From positions 496,001 through 560,000 of the forward strand of contig NZ_FOYD01000001.1 of NCBI RefSeq assembly GCF_900115905.1: a DNA stretch of 64,000 nt. The letters run 5' to 3'. Positions within the stretch are counted from its first letter, which is position 1; each line of letters opens with the position of its first letter. Shown one piece after another: positions 46,449-54,496 of the stretch. The DNA comes from Halopseudomonas formosensis. Its GTDB lineage: Bacteria; Pseudomonadota; Gammaproteobacteria; Pseudomonadales; Pseudomonadaceae. The notes under the pieces were generated by a model. It was not told where the DNA came from and did not search any database. It saw nothing but the letters and a program-made list of their open reading frames with translations. The position numbers were made by a program, and so were the translations under genes.

Positions 46449-48119
46449 TCAGTGGGCTACGGCACCGCTTCGACCGATACCGGTCTGGCTGCGCACGGTC
46501 AGTGCCTCGAAGGCCGCGCGTTCACGATCGGCACGGGCAGTACGGTCGGTGATCGAGAAGAACCAGATGGCGATGAAGGCCAGCGGGATCGAGACGATAC
46601 CCGGGTTGGGGAAGGGAATGATGGGTTCCGCATTGCCGAACACATCCACCCACACGGTCTTGCTCAGCACCACCCAGAGGGTCGCCACCACCAGACCGAT
46701 GAAGCCGCCCAACACTGCGCCCCGGGTAGTGCAGCCACGCCAGGAGATCGACAGCACCAGAACCGGGAAGTTGGCGCTGGCAGCGATGGCGAAGGCCAGG
46801 CCCACCATGAAGGCAACGTTCTGATCCTCGAAGATGATGCCCAGCAGGATGGACAGCACGCCCAGCACCAGAATCGAGATCTTCGAGATACGCATCTCCT
46901 GCTTCTCGGTGGAGCGACCGCGGGCGATCACGTTGGCGTACAGGTCATGGGAGATGGACGCCGCACCGGCCAGGGCCAGACCGGCGACCACCGCTACGAT
47001 GGTGGCGAAGGTCACCGCCGCCAGGAAGCCCAGCAGCAGGCTGCCTCCCACGGCGTTGGACAGGTGCACCGCGGCCATGTTGGTGCCGCCGATCAGATCG
47101 GAGAGCATGTTGAAGCTGCCGTCGGGCCCGGTGTGGAAAAACTCCGGATTGCGTACCAGCAGGGCAATGGCGCCGAAGCCGATAATGAAGGTCAGGATAT
47201 AGAAGTAGCCGATGAAGCTGCTGGCCCAGATTACCGACTTGCGTGCTTCCTGGGCGCTGGAAACGGTGAAGAAGCGCATCAGGATGTGCGGCAGGCCGGC
47301 AGTACCGAAGGCCAGTGCCAGACCCAGCGACAGGGCATTGAGCGGATTGCTGGTGACAGCTTCGCCGGGGGACATCAGTTCCGCCTCGTAGGGATGCACG
47401 GTCACAGCCTCGGCCAGCATGGCGTCGGGACTGAAGTTGAAGGCATAGAGCACCAGCACCGACAGCAGGGTACCGCCGCTGAGCATCAGTACCGCCTTGA
47501 TGATCTGCACCCAGGTGGTGGCGGTCATGCCACCGAAGAATACATAGACCATCATCAACGCGCCGATGATCACCACGGCGAACTTGTACTCGATGCCGAA
47601 CAGCAGCACGATCAGCTTGCCGGCACCCACCATCTGCGCAATCAGGTACAGAGCGATGATCAGCAGCGAAGCGCTGGCAGCGAGAATGCGCACCGGTGTC
47701 TGCTCCAGACGGAAAGCGGTGACGTCAGCGAAGTTGTACCGACCCAGGTTACGCAGGCGTTCCGCTACCAGAAACATCACTACCGGCCAGCCGAACAGGA
47801 AGCCGATGGCGTAGATCACCCCGTAGTAGCCCGAGACATAGACCATGCCGGCGATCCCGAGGAAGGACGCTGCCGAGATGTAGTCGCCGGCGATGGCCAG
47901 ACCGTTCTGGAAGCCGCTGATACCACCGCCGGCGGTATAGAAGTCCGAAGTGGTCTGCGTCCGTCGTGCTGCCCACCAGGTGATGCCCATGGTCCCGGCG
48001 ATGAACAGCAGGAACATGATGATGGCTTCGGTATTGGCGCCATGACCGGTTTCGGCAAAGGCGGCGGGGGCGGCGACAGCCAGCAGGGCGGCCGACATCA
48101 GCTTGGAGATTGTTCTCAT
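46449..48119 (-). CDS. actP: Cation/acetate symporter ActP
   Basis: A 556-residue sodium:solute symporter of the inner membrane importing acetate and other short acids with Na+. A cleavable N-terminal segment (to about AAFAETG) precedes roughly 13 helices, with family segments [19 protein letters not shown] and [13 protein letters not shown]. The start at 48119 overlaps the yjcH stop (ATGA) and has GAGGGA upstream, so the two are coupled; the 37-residue upstream extension is rejected. It pairs functionally with the CoA-transferase at 19-21 kb. Confidence 0.96.
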   Translation of the reverse strand: MRTISKLMSAALLAVAAPAAFAETGHGANTEAIIMFLLFIAGTMGITWWAARRTQTTSDFYTAGGGISGFQNGLAIAGDYISAASFLGIAGMVYVSGYYGVIYAIGFLFGWPVVMFLVAERLRNLGRYNFADVTAFRLEQTPVRILAASASLLIIALYLIAQMVGAGKLIVLLFGIEYKFAVVIIGALMMVYVFFGGMTATTWVQIIKAVLMLSGGTLLSVLVLYAFNFSPDAMLAEAVTVHPYEAELMSPGEAVTSNPLNALSLGLALAFGTAGLPHILMRFFTVSSAQEARKSVIWASSFIGYFYILTFIIGFGAIALLVRNPEFFHTGPDGSFNMLSDLIGGTNMAAVHLSNAVGGSLLLGFLAAVTFATIVAVVAGLALAGAASISHDLYANVIARGRSTEKQEMRISKISILVLGVLSILLGIIFEDQNVAFMVGLAFAIAASANFPVLVLSISWRGCTTRGAVLGGFIGLVVATLWVVLSKTVWVDVFGNAEPIIPFPNPGIVSIPLAFIAIWFFSITDRTARADRERAAFEALTVRSQTGIGRSGAVAH

Positions 48120-48424
48120 TGCACGTCCCTCACGATTTCTGCCAGCAGCGGGTCGAACCACTTGTTGGAAAAGTATACGTAGAGCGCGATCAGGATGACG
48201 GCGCTGCAGGCCACCAGCAGACCGACACACAGGCCCACACTCATGGTCCAGTCCGGCCCCAGGGGGCGGGCGAATACGTCAGGCAGATAGGCCATGGTCA
48301 GGATGAAACCGGCATAGATGACCAGCGTCAGGCTGAAGAAAATCATGCTGGCTCGCGTGCGTCCTTTGACTAACGCCGCGTATTTCGGGTGATTGAGCAC
48401 TTGCTCCACTACATCTTTTTGCAT
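48116..48424 (-). CDS. yjcH: DUF485 inner-membrane protein YjcH
   Basis: A 102-residue protein with two transmembrane helices (about 28-50 and 62-87), the standard partner upstream of actP. Its biochemical role is not established. Overlaps actP by 4 bases. No acs gene is attached, unlike the E. coli acs-yjcH-actP operon. Confidence 0.93.
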   Translation of the reverse strand: MQKDVVEQVLNHPKYAALVKGRTRASMIFFSLTLVIYAGFILTMAYLPDVFARPLGPDWTMSVGLCVGLLVACSAVILIALYVYFSNKWFDPLLAEIVRDVQ

Positions 48425-48880
48425 TGTTGTTCTCCTGGGTGGTGGTGCTTGTACGCAGACAGGGCGTTAAGGATGTGGGTCGGGCGCGGGGTGTCCTCCT
48501 GCTTCAGGTGTGATGGATTGGAGTTCGAGTCGGACGGCCGGGCCGCCCGATGTGCATGTTGCGGATGCATGGGTGACGCCGGGCGACGGAGAGCGCCGGC
48601 ACAGCTGGTTCTGAGTCATGTTGTTCTTGTTCTCGCCGGATAGTGGCTGTTGTCAGAACTGTAAAACAGTGCGGAAATGAGGAAAGCCGACCTTAGTCGT
48701 AGGAAACGGACAAAGTTTTTCGCAGCGCCGGCCTTGTAGGAAATTGGCTATATCTGGCGTACGAAATCGCGACTTCGTCATGTGCGCTCGATAGGATTTT
48801 GTTCAGAGGCAAATTCGCAAGTTATTGATATATAACAATTAAAATTTTTATCACCCTAAAGTGTGAGACAGTTATCAGTG
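48425..48880. other. AT-rich intergenic region upstream of yjcH and of the Rsm-like RNA
   Basis: Part of an ~830-base gap. The left end must hold the yjcH-actP promoter, which I could not pin down. From 48720 to 48870 the sequence is much more AT-rich than the rest of the window. A degenerate GacA-like palindrome, TGTAGG-N6-GCTATA, sits at 48735-48752, about 170 bases ahead of the RNA start; only the left half matches the TGTAAG consensus well. No believable coding sequence. Confidence 0.5.
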
Positions 48881-48908
48881 TTGTGTCGGAACCTTTTGCA
48901 TGTATGAT
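48881..48908 (+). promoter_or_regulatory. Sigma70-type promoter of the Rsm-like RNA
   Basis: -35 TTGTGT (48881-48886) and -10 TATGAT (48903-48908) with 16-base spacing, pointing at a start near 48914. Confidence 0.65.
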
Positions 48909-48913
48909 GAGTC

Positions 48914-49051
48914 CACGCGCAACGGATTGTGCTGCCTGACAGGGAGTTGGGCCATGGATCATCAGGAAGGTGACAGCAAGGGAAGGCTGGCTTAAGGACG
49001 GCATGTAGGGATAGCGCAAAATCGCGGGCGGGGGCAACCCCGCCCTTTTTT
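48914..49051 (+). ncRNA. Candidate RsmY/RsmZ-type regulatory RNA (CsrA/RsmA sponge)
   Basis: A transcript of about 138 bases with a promoter at its start and a strong terminator at its end. It contains seven GGA motifs (48924, 48943, 48956, 48965, 48981, 48996, 49009), six of them in the ANGGA form that RsmA/CsrA binds. Rsm RNAs of Pseudomonas are of similar size and GGA density and end in such hairpins. They titrate RsmA under GacS/GacA control. There is no plausible ORF. Family membership rests on this pattern alone; I cannot tell RsmX, RsmY and RsmZ apart. Confidence 0.75.
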
Positions 49052-49053
49052 GT
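49026..49053 (+). terminator. Strong rho-independent terminator of the Rsm-like RNA
   Basis: Perfect stem GGGCGGGG / CCCCGCCC with GCAA tetraloop, followed by TTTTTTGTG. Confidence 0.92.
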
Positions 49054-49129
49054 GTCCGCGAAATCCACCACGCCCTGCGCTACCGGTGCCTGATTGCGCC
49101 TCGCCATACATTTCCCGTGGCCCTCGCGT

Positions 49130-49147
49130 ATCGTCTGCTTGGACGAT
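49130..49147. promoter_or_regulatory. Operator-like inverted repeat ATCGTC-N6-GACGAT, site 1
   Basis: Perfect 6-base arms around TGCTTG, with the symmetry extending outward (CGT...TCG, one mismatch). It lies 108 bases before the start of the flavin oxidoreductase that opens the catabolic island. Confidence 0.65.
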
Positions 49148-49254
49148 TCGAATTGCCAACCAGCCAAACAGAATCATCCCATCATTATCGGCAGGTAGCG
49201 GCTGTCAGCATTGCGCTGTGTCCGCTCCTGCCCGGCCTTACGATGGGAGCAACC

Positions 49255-50490
49255 ATGGCAGGCACCACACCCGACCTGAGCAGGGCATACTCTCCGCTGG
49301 CCATCGGCCCGCTTACCCTGCGTAACCGCTTCATCAAGTCCGCCACCAACGAAGGCATGTCACCCGATGGCATACCGTCTCGCCAGCTGGTGCAGTTCCA
49401 CTCGGCGATGGCCGCCGGTGGGGTGGGGCTGACCACGCTTGCCTACTGCGCGGTGAGTCCCGATGGTTGCACCCTGCCCAACCAGATCCGCCTGGATCGC
49501 AACACCTTGCCGCATCTGCGGGTGCTGACCGATGCCGTGCATGCACAGGGCGCAGCGGTGTCGGCGCAGATCACCCACGGCGGTTGCTTCACCTTCATTC
49601 GGGCACCCGGTCAGCGCCGTCCGTTGTCAGCCAGCGGCGGCTTTAACAAGATCGGCTTGATGAGCGGCCAGTATCTCAAGCGGCAGATGAGCGTGGCGGA
49701 TATGCAGCGGGTGGCGGCGGACTTTGCCAGCGGTGCCCGGTTGGCCCGCGAAGCGGGCTTCGATGCGGTGGAAATCCACATGGGCCACGGCTATCTGCTC
49801 AGCCAGTTTCTTTCACCTTTGTATAACAAGCGCCGGGACGAATACGGCGGCAGTCTGGACAACCGGCTGCGCTTTCCCCGCCAAGTGCTGCGCCAGGTGC
49901 TGGATGCGGTGGGCAATGAGTTGGCGGTCATCTGCAAGTTCAGCATCACCGAGGGCGTGCGCGGTGGCAACAGCATCGAGGAGGGCGTGCAGATTGCCCG
50001 CGAGCTAGCCGCCGAAGGGGCGCATCTGTTGGTGCTCAGCGCCGGGTTGAATGCGGAGTCGATCACTACGATGTTCGGCTCCTCGTTCCCGCCGGAGAAC
50101 CGGGCGGTGGTGACCAACCCGGTGATGAAGGCGGCCATGTTCGTCCAGTCGCTGGTCGAGAAGCCGGTGCCCTTCCGCGAACTCTATCTGCTGGAGCACG
50201 CCCGGCGCATCCGCTCCGCGGTGGATGTGCCGCTGGCCTATCTGGGTGGTGTCGCATCGGCAGATGGGGTAGAGCGGGTCATGGCCGAAGGCTTTGACAG
50301 CCTCGCGCTGGGCCGGGTGCTGATCCATGACCCGGCCTGGGTCAATAGTCTGCGCCATGGCCAGAGCCTGCGCAGCGGCTGCACCGCCTGCAATCGCTGC
50401 GTCACCATGATGTACTCGGAAGGCGGAACCAGCTGTGTCCTCAACGGGCCGGGTGATGCGGCGCTCAACCGCCTGCCGGCGGCTGGGTGA
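49255..50490 (+). CDS. NADH:flavin oxidoreductase / old yellow enzyme family protein with 4Fe-4S motif but no FAD/NAD domain
   Basis: A 411-residue TIM-barrel FMN protein: LRNRFIKSATNEGMS, QITHGG, EIHMGHGYLLSQFLSP, YGGSLDNRLRF and LGGVAS are the barrel markers. A C-terminal Cys-x2-Cys-x2-Cys-x11-Cys (about 377-395) should bind a 4Fe-4S cluster, as in trimethylamine dehydrogenase and dienoyl-CoA reductase. The FAD and NAD(P) domains that normally follow are absent, so electrons must come from or go to another protein. The start at 49255 has GGGAG five bases ahead. It is the first gene of the forward catabolic unit and probably reduces or oxidises an alpha,beta-unsaturated acyl or ketone intermediate. 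Confidence 0.87.
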   Translation: MAGTTPDLSRAYSPLAIGPLTLRNRFIKSATNEGMSPDGIPSRQLVQFHSAMAAGGVGLTTLAYCAVSPDGCTLPNQIRLDRNTLPHLRVLTDAVHAQGAAVSAQITHGGCFTFIRAPGQRRPLSASGGFNKIGLMSGQYLKRQMSVADMQRVAADFASGARLAREAGFDAVEIHMGHGYLLSQFLSPLYNKRRDEYGGSLDNRLRFPRQVLRQVLDAVGNELAVICKFSITEGVRGGNSIEEGVQIARELAAEGAHLLVLSAGLNAESITTMFGSSFPPENRAVVTNPVMKAAMFVQSLVEKPVPFRELYLLEHARRIRSAVDVPLAYLGGVASADGVERVMAEGFDSLALGRVLIHDPAWVNSLRHGQSLRSGCTACNRCVTMMYSEGGTSCVLNGPGDAALNRLPAAG

Positions 50491-50522
50491 AATCCATGGA
50501 AACAACACAGAAGGAGTATGTT

Positions 50523-52004
50523 ATGCGGGCTGACAAGACGTATTCGCCGGCGCAGCCCTGTGCCGCAAGCGCAGTGGGCGCATGGGACCTGGAGACCGAC
50601 GTGGTGGTGGTCGGCTTTGGTGCAGCCGGCGCCTGCGCGGCCATCGAGGCGCGCCAGGCGGGTGCCGGGGTGGTGGTGCTGGAAGTGGCAGGCGTGGGCG
50701 GCGGCAGTGCCAGCCTCTCCGGAGGAGAGGTGTACGTGGGCGGCAGCGGCGGAACTGACGTGCAGCGCGAGCACGGTTTCGAGGATGCCACCGAGGATCT
50801 GCATAAATATCTGATGATCGCCGGCGGGCCGGCAGCTGACGCGCACCGCGTGGCCGTGTATGCCGAGGGGGCCGCCGCGCACTTCGACTGGTTGCGCGAG
50901 CAGGGCGTGCCGTTCAAGGGAACGTACCTGCCGGGCAAATGGATCGAACCGACCACCGATGACACCCTCCTTTGGTCTGGCAACGAGAAGGCCTGGCCTT
51001 ATGTAGGGCAGGCCAAACCGGCGCCGCGCGGGCACACGGTGCAGTTTGTCGGCTGGGGTGGCGGCAAGGTGATGATGGAGGTGCTGTGCGCCCGCGCCGA
51101 GGAACTGGGCGTGCAGGTGCGTTATGACAGCCGCGCGCTGACGCTGATTGTCGACGATCAGCGGCGGGTCGTCGGCGTCGTAACCCGTGAGTCGGGCGAA
51201 CCCCGTTTTATCCGGGCCCGCCGTGGGGTGATTCTGTGCGCCGGGGGCTTCATCAGCAACCGTGCGATGGTTGAGCGCTTCGTCCCTGCCGCGCAGGCGT
51301 GTGAGCTGCAGGTCAGCGCCGGCAATGACGAGGGGGCTGGCATCCGTATGGGTATGGGGGTGGGCGCCGCTACCCTGAACATGCAGGAGTTCTTCGCCAC
51401 GGTACCGTTCTTTCCACCGGCTTCGCTGGTCTTCGGTATCTTTGTCAATGAGCGAGGCCAGCGATTTGTCAATGAGGACTGCTACCATGGGCGGGTGGCC
51501 CACCATGTGCTGCGCCAGCCCAATGGCCGCGCCTGGCTGTTGGTCGACAATAAGTCCTTCGGGCGCCCGGTCATCCAGCCGGACATCCCGGTGGCCGCCG
51601 TCGGGGAGAGCTGGCAGGAAGTGGAAGAGGAGCTGGGGCTGCCCACCGGGGCGCTGGTGCATACGGTGGAGGAGTTCAACCAGCTGGCGGAGCGGGGCGA
51701 GGACCCGTATTTCCACAAGGACGCCGAGTGGCTGCGCCCGTTGATCGAGCCGCCCTTCGCCGCGCTGAGTTATTGTCAGGGCGATTTCCAAGGTCATGCC
51801 TTTACTCTGGGTGGTCTGGCGACCCGCCCCTCGGGCGAGGTGCTGGATGGCGACGGTCAGCCGATCACCGGCCTGTACGCCGCAGGCCGCACTGCCTGTG
51901 GCCTGCCGCGCTGGGGTGAAGGATATGCCTCTGGCCTGTCGCTGGGTGATTCCACCTTCTTCGGCCGGCAGGCCGGAGTTAGCGCTGCCGCCGCAGCCGA
52001 CTGA
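50523..52004 (+). CDS. FAD-dependent dehydrogenase (FAD_binding_2; 3-ketosteroid-delta1-dehydrogenase / fumarate-reductase-like flavoprotein)
   Basis: A 493-residue flavoprotein. The dinucleotide fold is DVVVVGFGAAGACAAIEA near residue 27, followed by SASLSGGEVYVGG, a cap domain, RRGVILCAGGF, and the C-terminal PITGLYAAGRTACGLP / YASGLSLGDS FAD motifs. The family includes enzymes that remove hydrogens from steroid rings or reduce enoates. The start at 50523 has AGGAG six bases upstream; an upstream GTG overlapping the previous stop has no ribosome site. It follows the Fe-S oxidoreductase by 32 bases and could be its redox partner or act on the next intermediate. Substrate unknown. Confidence 0.85.
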   Translation: MRADKTYSPAQPCAASAVGAWDLETDVVVVGFGAAGACAAIEARQAGAGVVVLEVAGVGGGSASLSGGEVYVGGSGGTDVQREHGFEDATEDLHKYLMIAGGPAADAHRVAVYAEGAAAHFDWLREQGVPFKGTYLPGKWIEPTTDDTLLWSGNEKAWPYVGQAKPAPRGHTVQFVGWGGGKVMMEVLCARAEELGVQVRYDSRALTLIVDDQRRVVGVVTRESGEPRFIRARRGVILCAGGFISNRAMVERFVPAAQACELQVSAGNDEGAGIRMGMGVGAATLNMQEFFATVPFFPPASLVFGIFVNERGQRFVNEDCYHGRVAHHVLRQPNGRAWLLVDNKSFGRPVIQPDIPVAAVGESWQEVEEELGLPTGALVHTVEEFNQLAERGEDPYFHKDAEWLRPLIEPPFAALSYCQGDFQGHAFTLGGLATRPSGEVLDGDGQPITGLYAAGRTACGLPRWGEGYASGLSLGDSTFFGRQAGVSAAAAAD

Positions 52005-52019
52005 GCGGGTTGTGTGACC

Positions 52020-52037
52020 ATCGTCCGTCCGGACGAT
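52020..52037. promoter_or_regulatory. Operator-like inverted repeat ATCGTC-N6-GACGAT, site 2
   Basis: Perfect arms around CGTCCG, with near-symmetric extension (TGACC on the left, TTGGTCA on the right). It touches the -35 of the promoter ahead of the acyl-CoA dehydrogenase pair. Confidence 0.68.
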
Positions 52038-52064
52038 TGGTCAGTCCCTGGCCGGCGTTAAAGT
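52037..52064 (+). promoter_or_regulatory. Possible promoter of the acyl-CoA dehydrogenase unit
   Basis: -35 TTGGTC (52037-52042) and -10 TAAAGT (52059-52064), 16-base spacing, 59 bases before the gene. The operator overlaps the -35, which suits repression. Confidence 0.45.
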
Positions 52065-52122
52065 GGATCCATGACCGGGGATGGATTCACTTGCCGGGTA
52101 CACAATAACAACAGGTGACACG

Positions 52123-53313
52123 ATGAATGAGCTAGAAGCATTTCGCCAGGAAACCCGTGCCTGGCTCGAGAGCAATTGCCCACCTTCCATGCGCACACCC
52201 ATGCCCTCGGACGAGATCGTCTGGGGTGGCCGGACGGTGGAATTCAAGCATGAGGACCAGCGCCTGTGGTTCGAGCGCATGCGCGACAAGGGCTGGTTCT
52301 GCCCCGACTGGCCGGTGGAGTACGGCGGCGGCGGCCTGAATCCACAGCAGGCAGCCATTCTCGACGCCGAGATGCGGCGCCTGCATTGCCGTCCGCCGCA
52401 GATCAACCTGGGCATCTGGATGCTCGGCCCGGTGCTGCTGGAATTCGCCACCGAGGAGCAGAAGCAGCGCTTCCTGCCACCCATGGCCCGGGGCGAAATA
52501 CGCTGGTGCCAGGGCTTCTCCGAACCCAACGCCGGTTCCGACCTGGCCAGCCTGCGCACCTCGGCGGTGCTTGATGGCGATGATTTCGTCATCAACGGCA
52601 CCAAGATCTGGACCTCCTACGGCAACAAGTCAGACTGGATGTACGCGCTGGTACGCACCGGCCCGATGGAGCCCAAGCAGGCCGGCATCAGTCTGGTCGT
52701 GCTGGACATGACCTCGCCTGGCATCAGCGTCTCACCGATTGATCTGATCAGCGGCAAGTCCAGCTTCTGTCAGGTGTTCTTCGACAACGTGCGCGTACCC
52801 CGCGCGCAACTGATCGGCGAGCTGAACGGCGGCTGGGCACTGGGCAAGGCGCTGTTGCAGCATGAGCGCAACGCCATGTCCCGGTTCAGCGAATCGGCAC
52901 TGCCGACCCACTTCGACCTGGATGAATTCCTCGAGAAATACCTCGGCGACCCGCAGACCCCGGCGGAAACGGCGCTGCAGCAGCGCGCCATCGCCTGCCT
53001 GATGCAGGAGGAAGCCTTCCGCCTGACCAACCGGCGGCTGTTCGAGACCCTGCGTGCCCGCCAGGATGCCTCCGGCCTGATGGCCATCGCCAAGCTTGTG
53101 CACACCGAGCAGGAACGCAGCAAGTTCGAGCTGCTGCTGGAGATCATGGGTAACCACGCCCTGGGCTGGGCCGGGGAGGGCTTCGACCAGCGTGAACTGG
53201 ACCTGACCGGCGCCTGGCTGATGAGCTTTGCCCAGACCATCGCCGGCGGCTCCTCGGAAGTGCAGTTGAACGTGATCGCCAAGCGCGTGCTTGGCCTGCC
53301 GGAAGCCAAGTGA
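52123..53313 (+). CDS. Acyl-CoA dehydrogenase, larger member of an adjacent pair
   Basis: A 396-residue FAD enzyme that introduces an alpha,beta double bond in an acyl-CoA. CQGFSEPNAGSDLASL and IWTSYGNKSDW are the FAD and substrate segments, and TIAGGSSEVQLNVIAKRVLGLP is the C-terminal signature. The start at 52123 has AGGTGA ahead. It is followed by a second, divergent acyl-CoA dehydrogenase after 10 bases. Such pairs often form alpha2beta2 enzymes for bulky or cyclic acyl-CoA (pimeloyl-CoA or steroid side-chain types). I infer a heteromer. Confidence 0.9.
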   Translation: MNELEAFRQETRAWLESNCPPSMRTPMPSDEIVWGGRTVEFKHEDQRLWFERMRDKGWFCPDWPVEYGGGGLNPQQAAILDAEMRRLHCRPPQINLGIWMLGPVLLEFATEEQKQRFLPPMARGEIRWCQGFSEPNAGSDLASLRTSAVLDGDDFVINGTKIWTSYGNKSDWMYALVRTGPMEPKQAGISLVVLDMTSPGISVSPIDLISGKSSFCQVFFDNVRVPRAQLIGELNGGWALGKALLQHERNAMSRFSESALPTHFDLDEFLEKYLGDPQTPAETALQQRAIACLMQEEAFRLTNRRLFETLRARQDASGLMAIAKLVHTEQERSKFELLLEIMGNHALGWAGEGFDQRELDLTGAWLMSFAQTIAGGSSEVQLNVIAKRVLGLPEAK

Positions 53314-53323
53314 GGAGAGCGCC

Positions 53324-54454
53324 ATGAGCCTGGTATACAACGAAGATCAATTGCAGTTGCAGGACAGTGCCCGTGACTTTCTCGCCGCTCGCTCGCCGGT
53401 GGCCTTGCAGCGGGCGCTGCGGGACGAGGGCAGTGCGCTCGGATACAGCCCCGAGGTGTGGAATGGCATGCTCGAGCTCGGCTGGGGCGCGGTGGCGTTC
53501 AGCGAGCAGGACGGCGGGCTGGACTTCGGCTTTGCCGGTTACGCCCCGCTGTTCGAGGAAATCGGTCGTCATCTGAGCGCATCGCCGCTGTTGAGCAGCG
53601 TGGTGCTCTGCGGCGGGCTGATCGAGCAACTGGGCACTGACGCCCAGCGCCATCACTGGCTGCCCGCGCTGATCAGCGGCGAACGGCGCCTGGCCCTGGC
53701 GTTGGAGGAAGGTGCCCGGCACCAGCCTGACGACTTTGCCGTGACGGCCCGCCGGGACGGCAGCGGCTGGGTGCTGAATGGCAGCAAGAGCTGGGTGACC
53801 GATGCGGTGTCCGCCGATGGCTGGCTGGTGGTGGCCAGCGAAGCCGATGGCGGTTGCGGCGTGTTCCTGGTTTCCGCCGACCAGCCGGGGGTGCAGCTCC
53901 GCACTCGGCAGATGATCGATGCGCGCAACATGGGGGCATTGCAGCTGGATCAGGTTCGGCTGGCCGATGCTGCCCGACTGGGTGATAACGCTGCCTGCGC
54001 CGCGCTGGAGCTGGTGCTGGACCGCGGGCGAGCCTGCCTGGCCGCCGAACTGCTGGGCCTGGCGGAAGCCGCTTTCGCCATGACCGTGGACTACCTCAAG
54101 ACCCGGGTGCAGTTCGACGCCCCCATCGGCAGTTTCCAGGCCCTGCAACACCGCGCTGCCCGGCTGTATGCCCAGCTGCAACTGGCTCGCAGCAGCGTGA
54201 TGGCTGCGTTCGAGGTGCTGGATCGCAGCACCGGCTCCGTACGCGAGCGCCGCCGCCTGGTGAGTCTGGCGAAATGGCAGGCCAGCCAGCTGGCCCAGCA
54301 CGTTGGTAACGAGGCGATACAGATGCATGGTGGTATCGGAGTCACCGATGAATATGATCTTGGGCTGTTTCTCAAGCGCATGCGCCTGGCCCAGAACCAG
54401 CTGGGTAATGCCGATTTTCACTGCCAGCGCTACGGCGATAACCGTGGCGCCTGA
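53324..54454 (+). CDS. Acyl-CoA dehydrogenase, smaller member of the pair
   Basis: A 376-residue partner, shorter and less canonical: the FAD-contact segment is replaced by ALEEGARHQPDDF, while the C-terminal QMHGGIGVTDEYDLG keeps the acidic catalytic position. The start at 53324 has GAGGAG directly after the previous stop. Tight spacing suggests stoichiometric production with the first dehydrogenase. Partner subunits of this type sometimes carry only half of the active site. Confidence 0.87.
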   Translation: MSLVYNEDQLQLQDSARDFLAARSPVALQRALRDEGSALGYSPEVWNGMLELGWGAVAFSEQDGGLDFGFAGYAPLFEEIGRHLSASPLLSSVVLCGGLIEQLGTDAQRHHWLPALISGERRLALALEEGARHQPDDFAVTARRDGSGWVLNGSKSWVTDAVSADGWLVVASEADGGCGVFLVSADQPGVQLRTRQMIDARNMGALQLDQVRLADAARLGDNAACAALELVLDRGRACLAAELLGLAEAAFAMTVDYLKTRVQFDAPIGSFQALQHRAARLYAQLQLARSSVMAAFEVLDRSTGSVRERRRLVSLAKWQASQLAQHVGNEAIQMHGGIGVTDEYDLGLFLKRMRLAQNQLGNADFHCQRYGDNRGA

Positions 54455-54496
54455 GGCAGTCATCGGCCAACTACAAGAATTACGAAGAGGTACATC

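Noticed and set aside
48389-48643. 84-codon ORF near the yjcH promoter
   Set aside because: Overlaps yjcH antisense, no ribosome site, odd Cys/Trp-rich composition.
48735-48752. A full GacA operator ahead of the Rsm-like RNA
   Set aside because: Only the left half (TGTAGG) resembles TGTAAG; the right half (GCTATA) matches CTTACA at three of six bases. Kept as a weak hint, not a called site.
48861-48878. TGTGAG-N6-ATCAGT as an alternative GacA box close to the RNA promoter
   Set aside because: Right half does not match and the position, next to the -35, is not where such sites are found.
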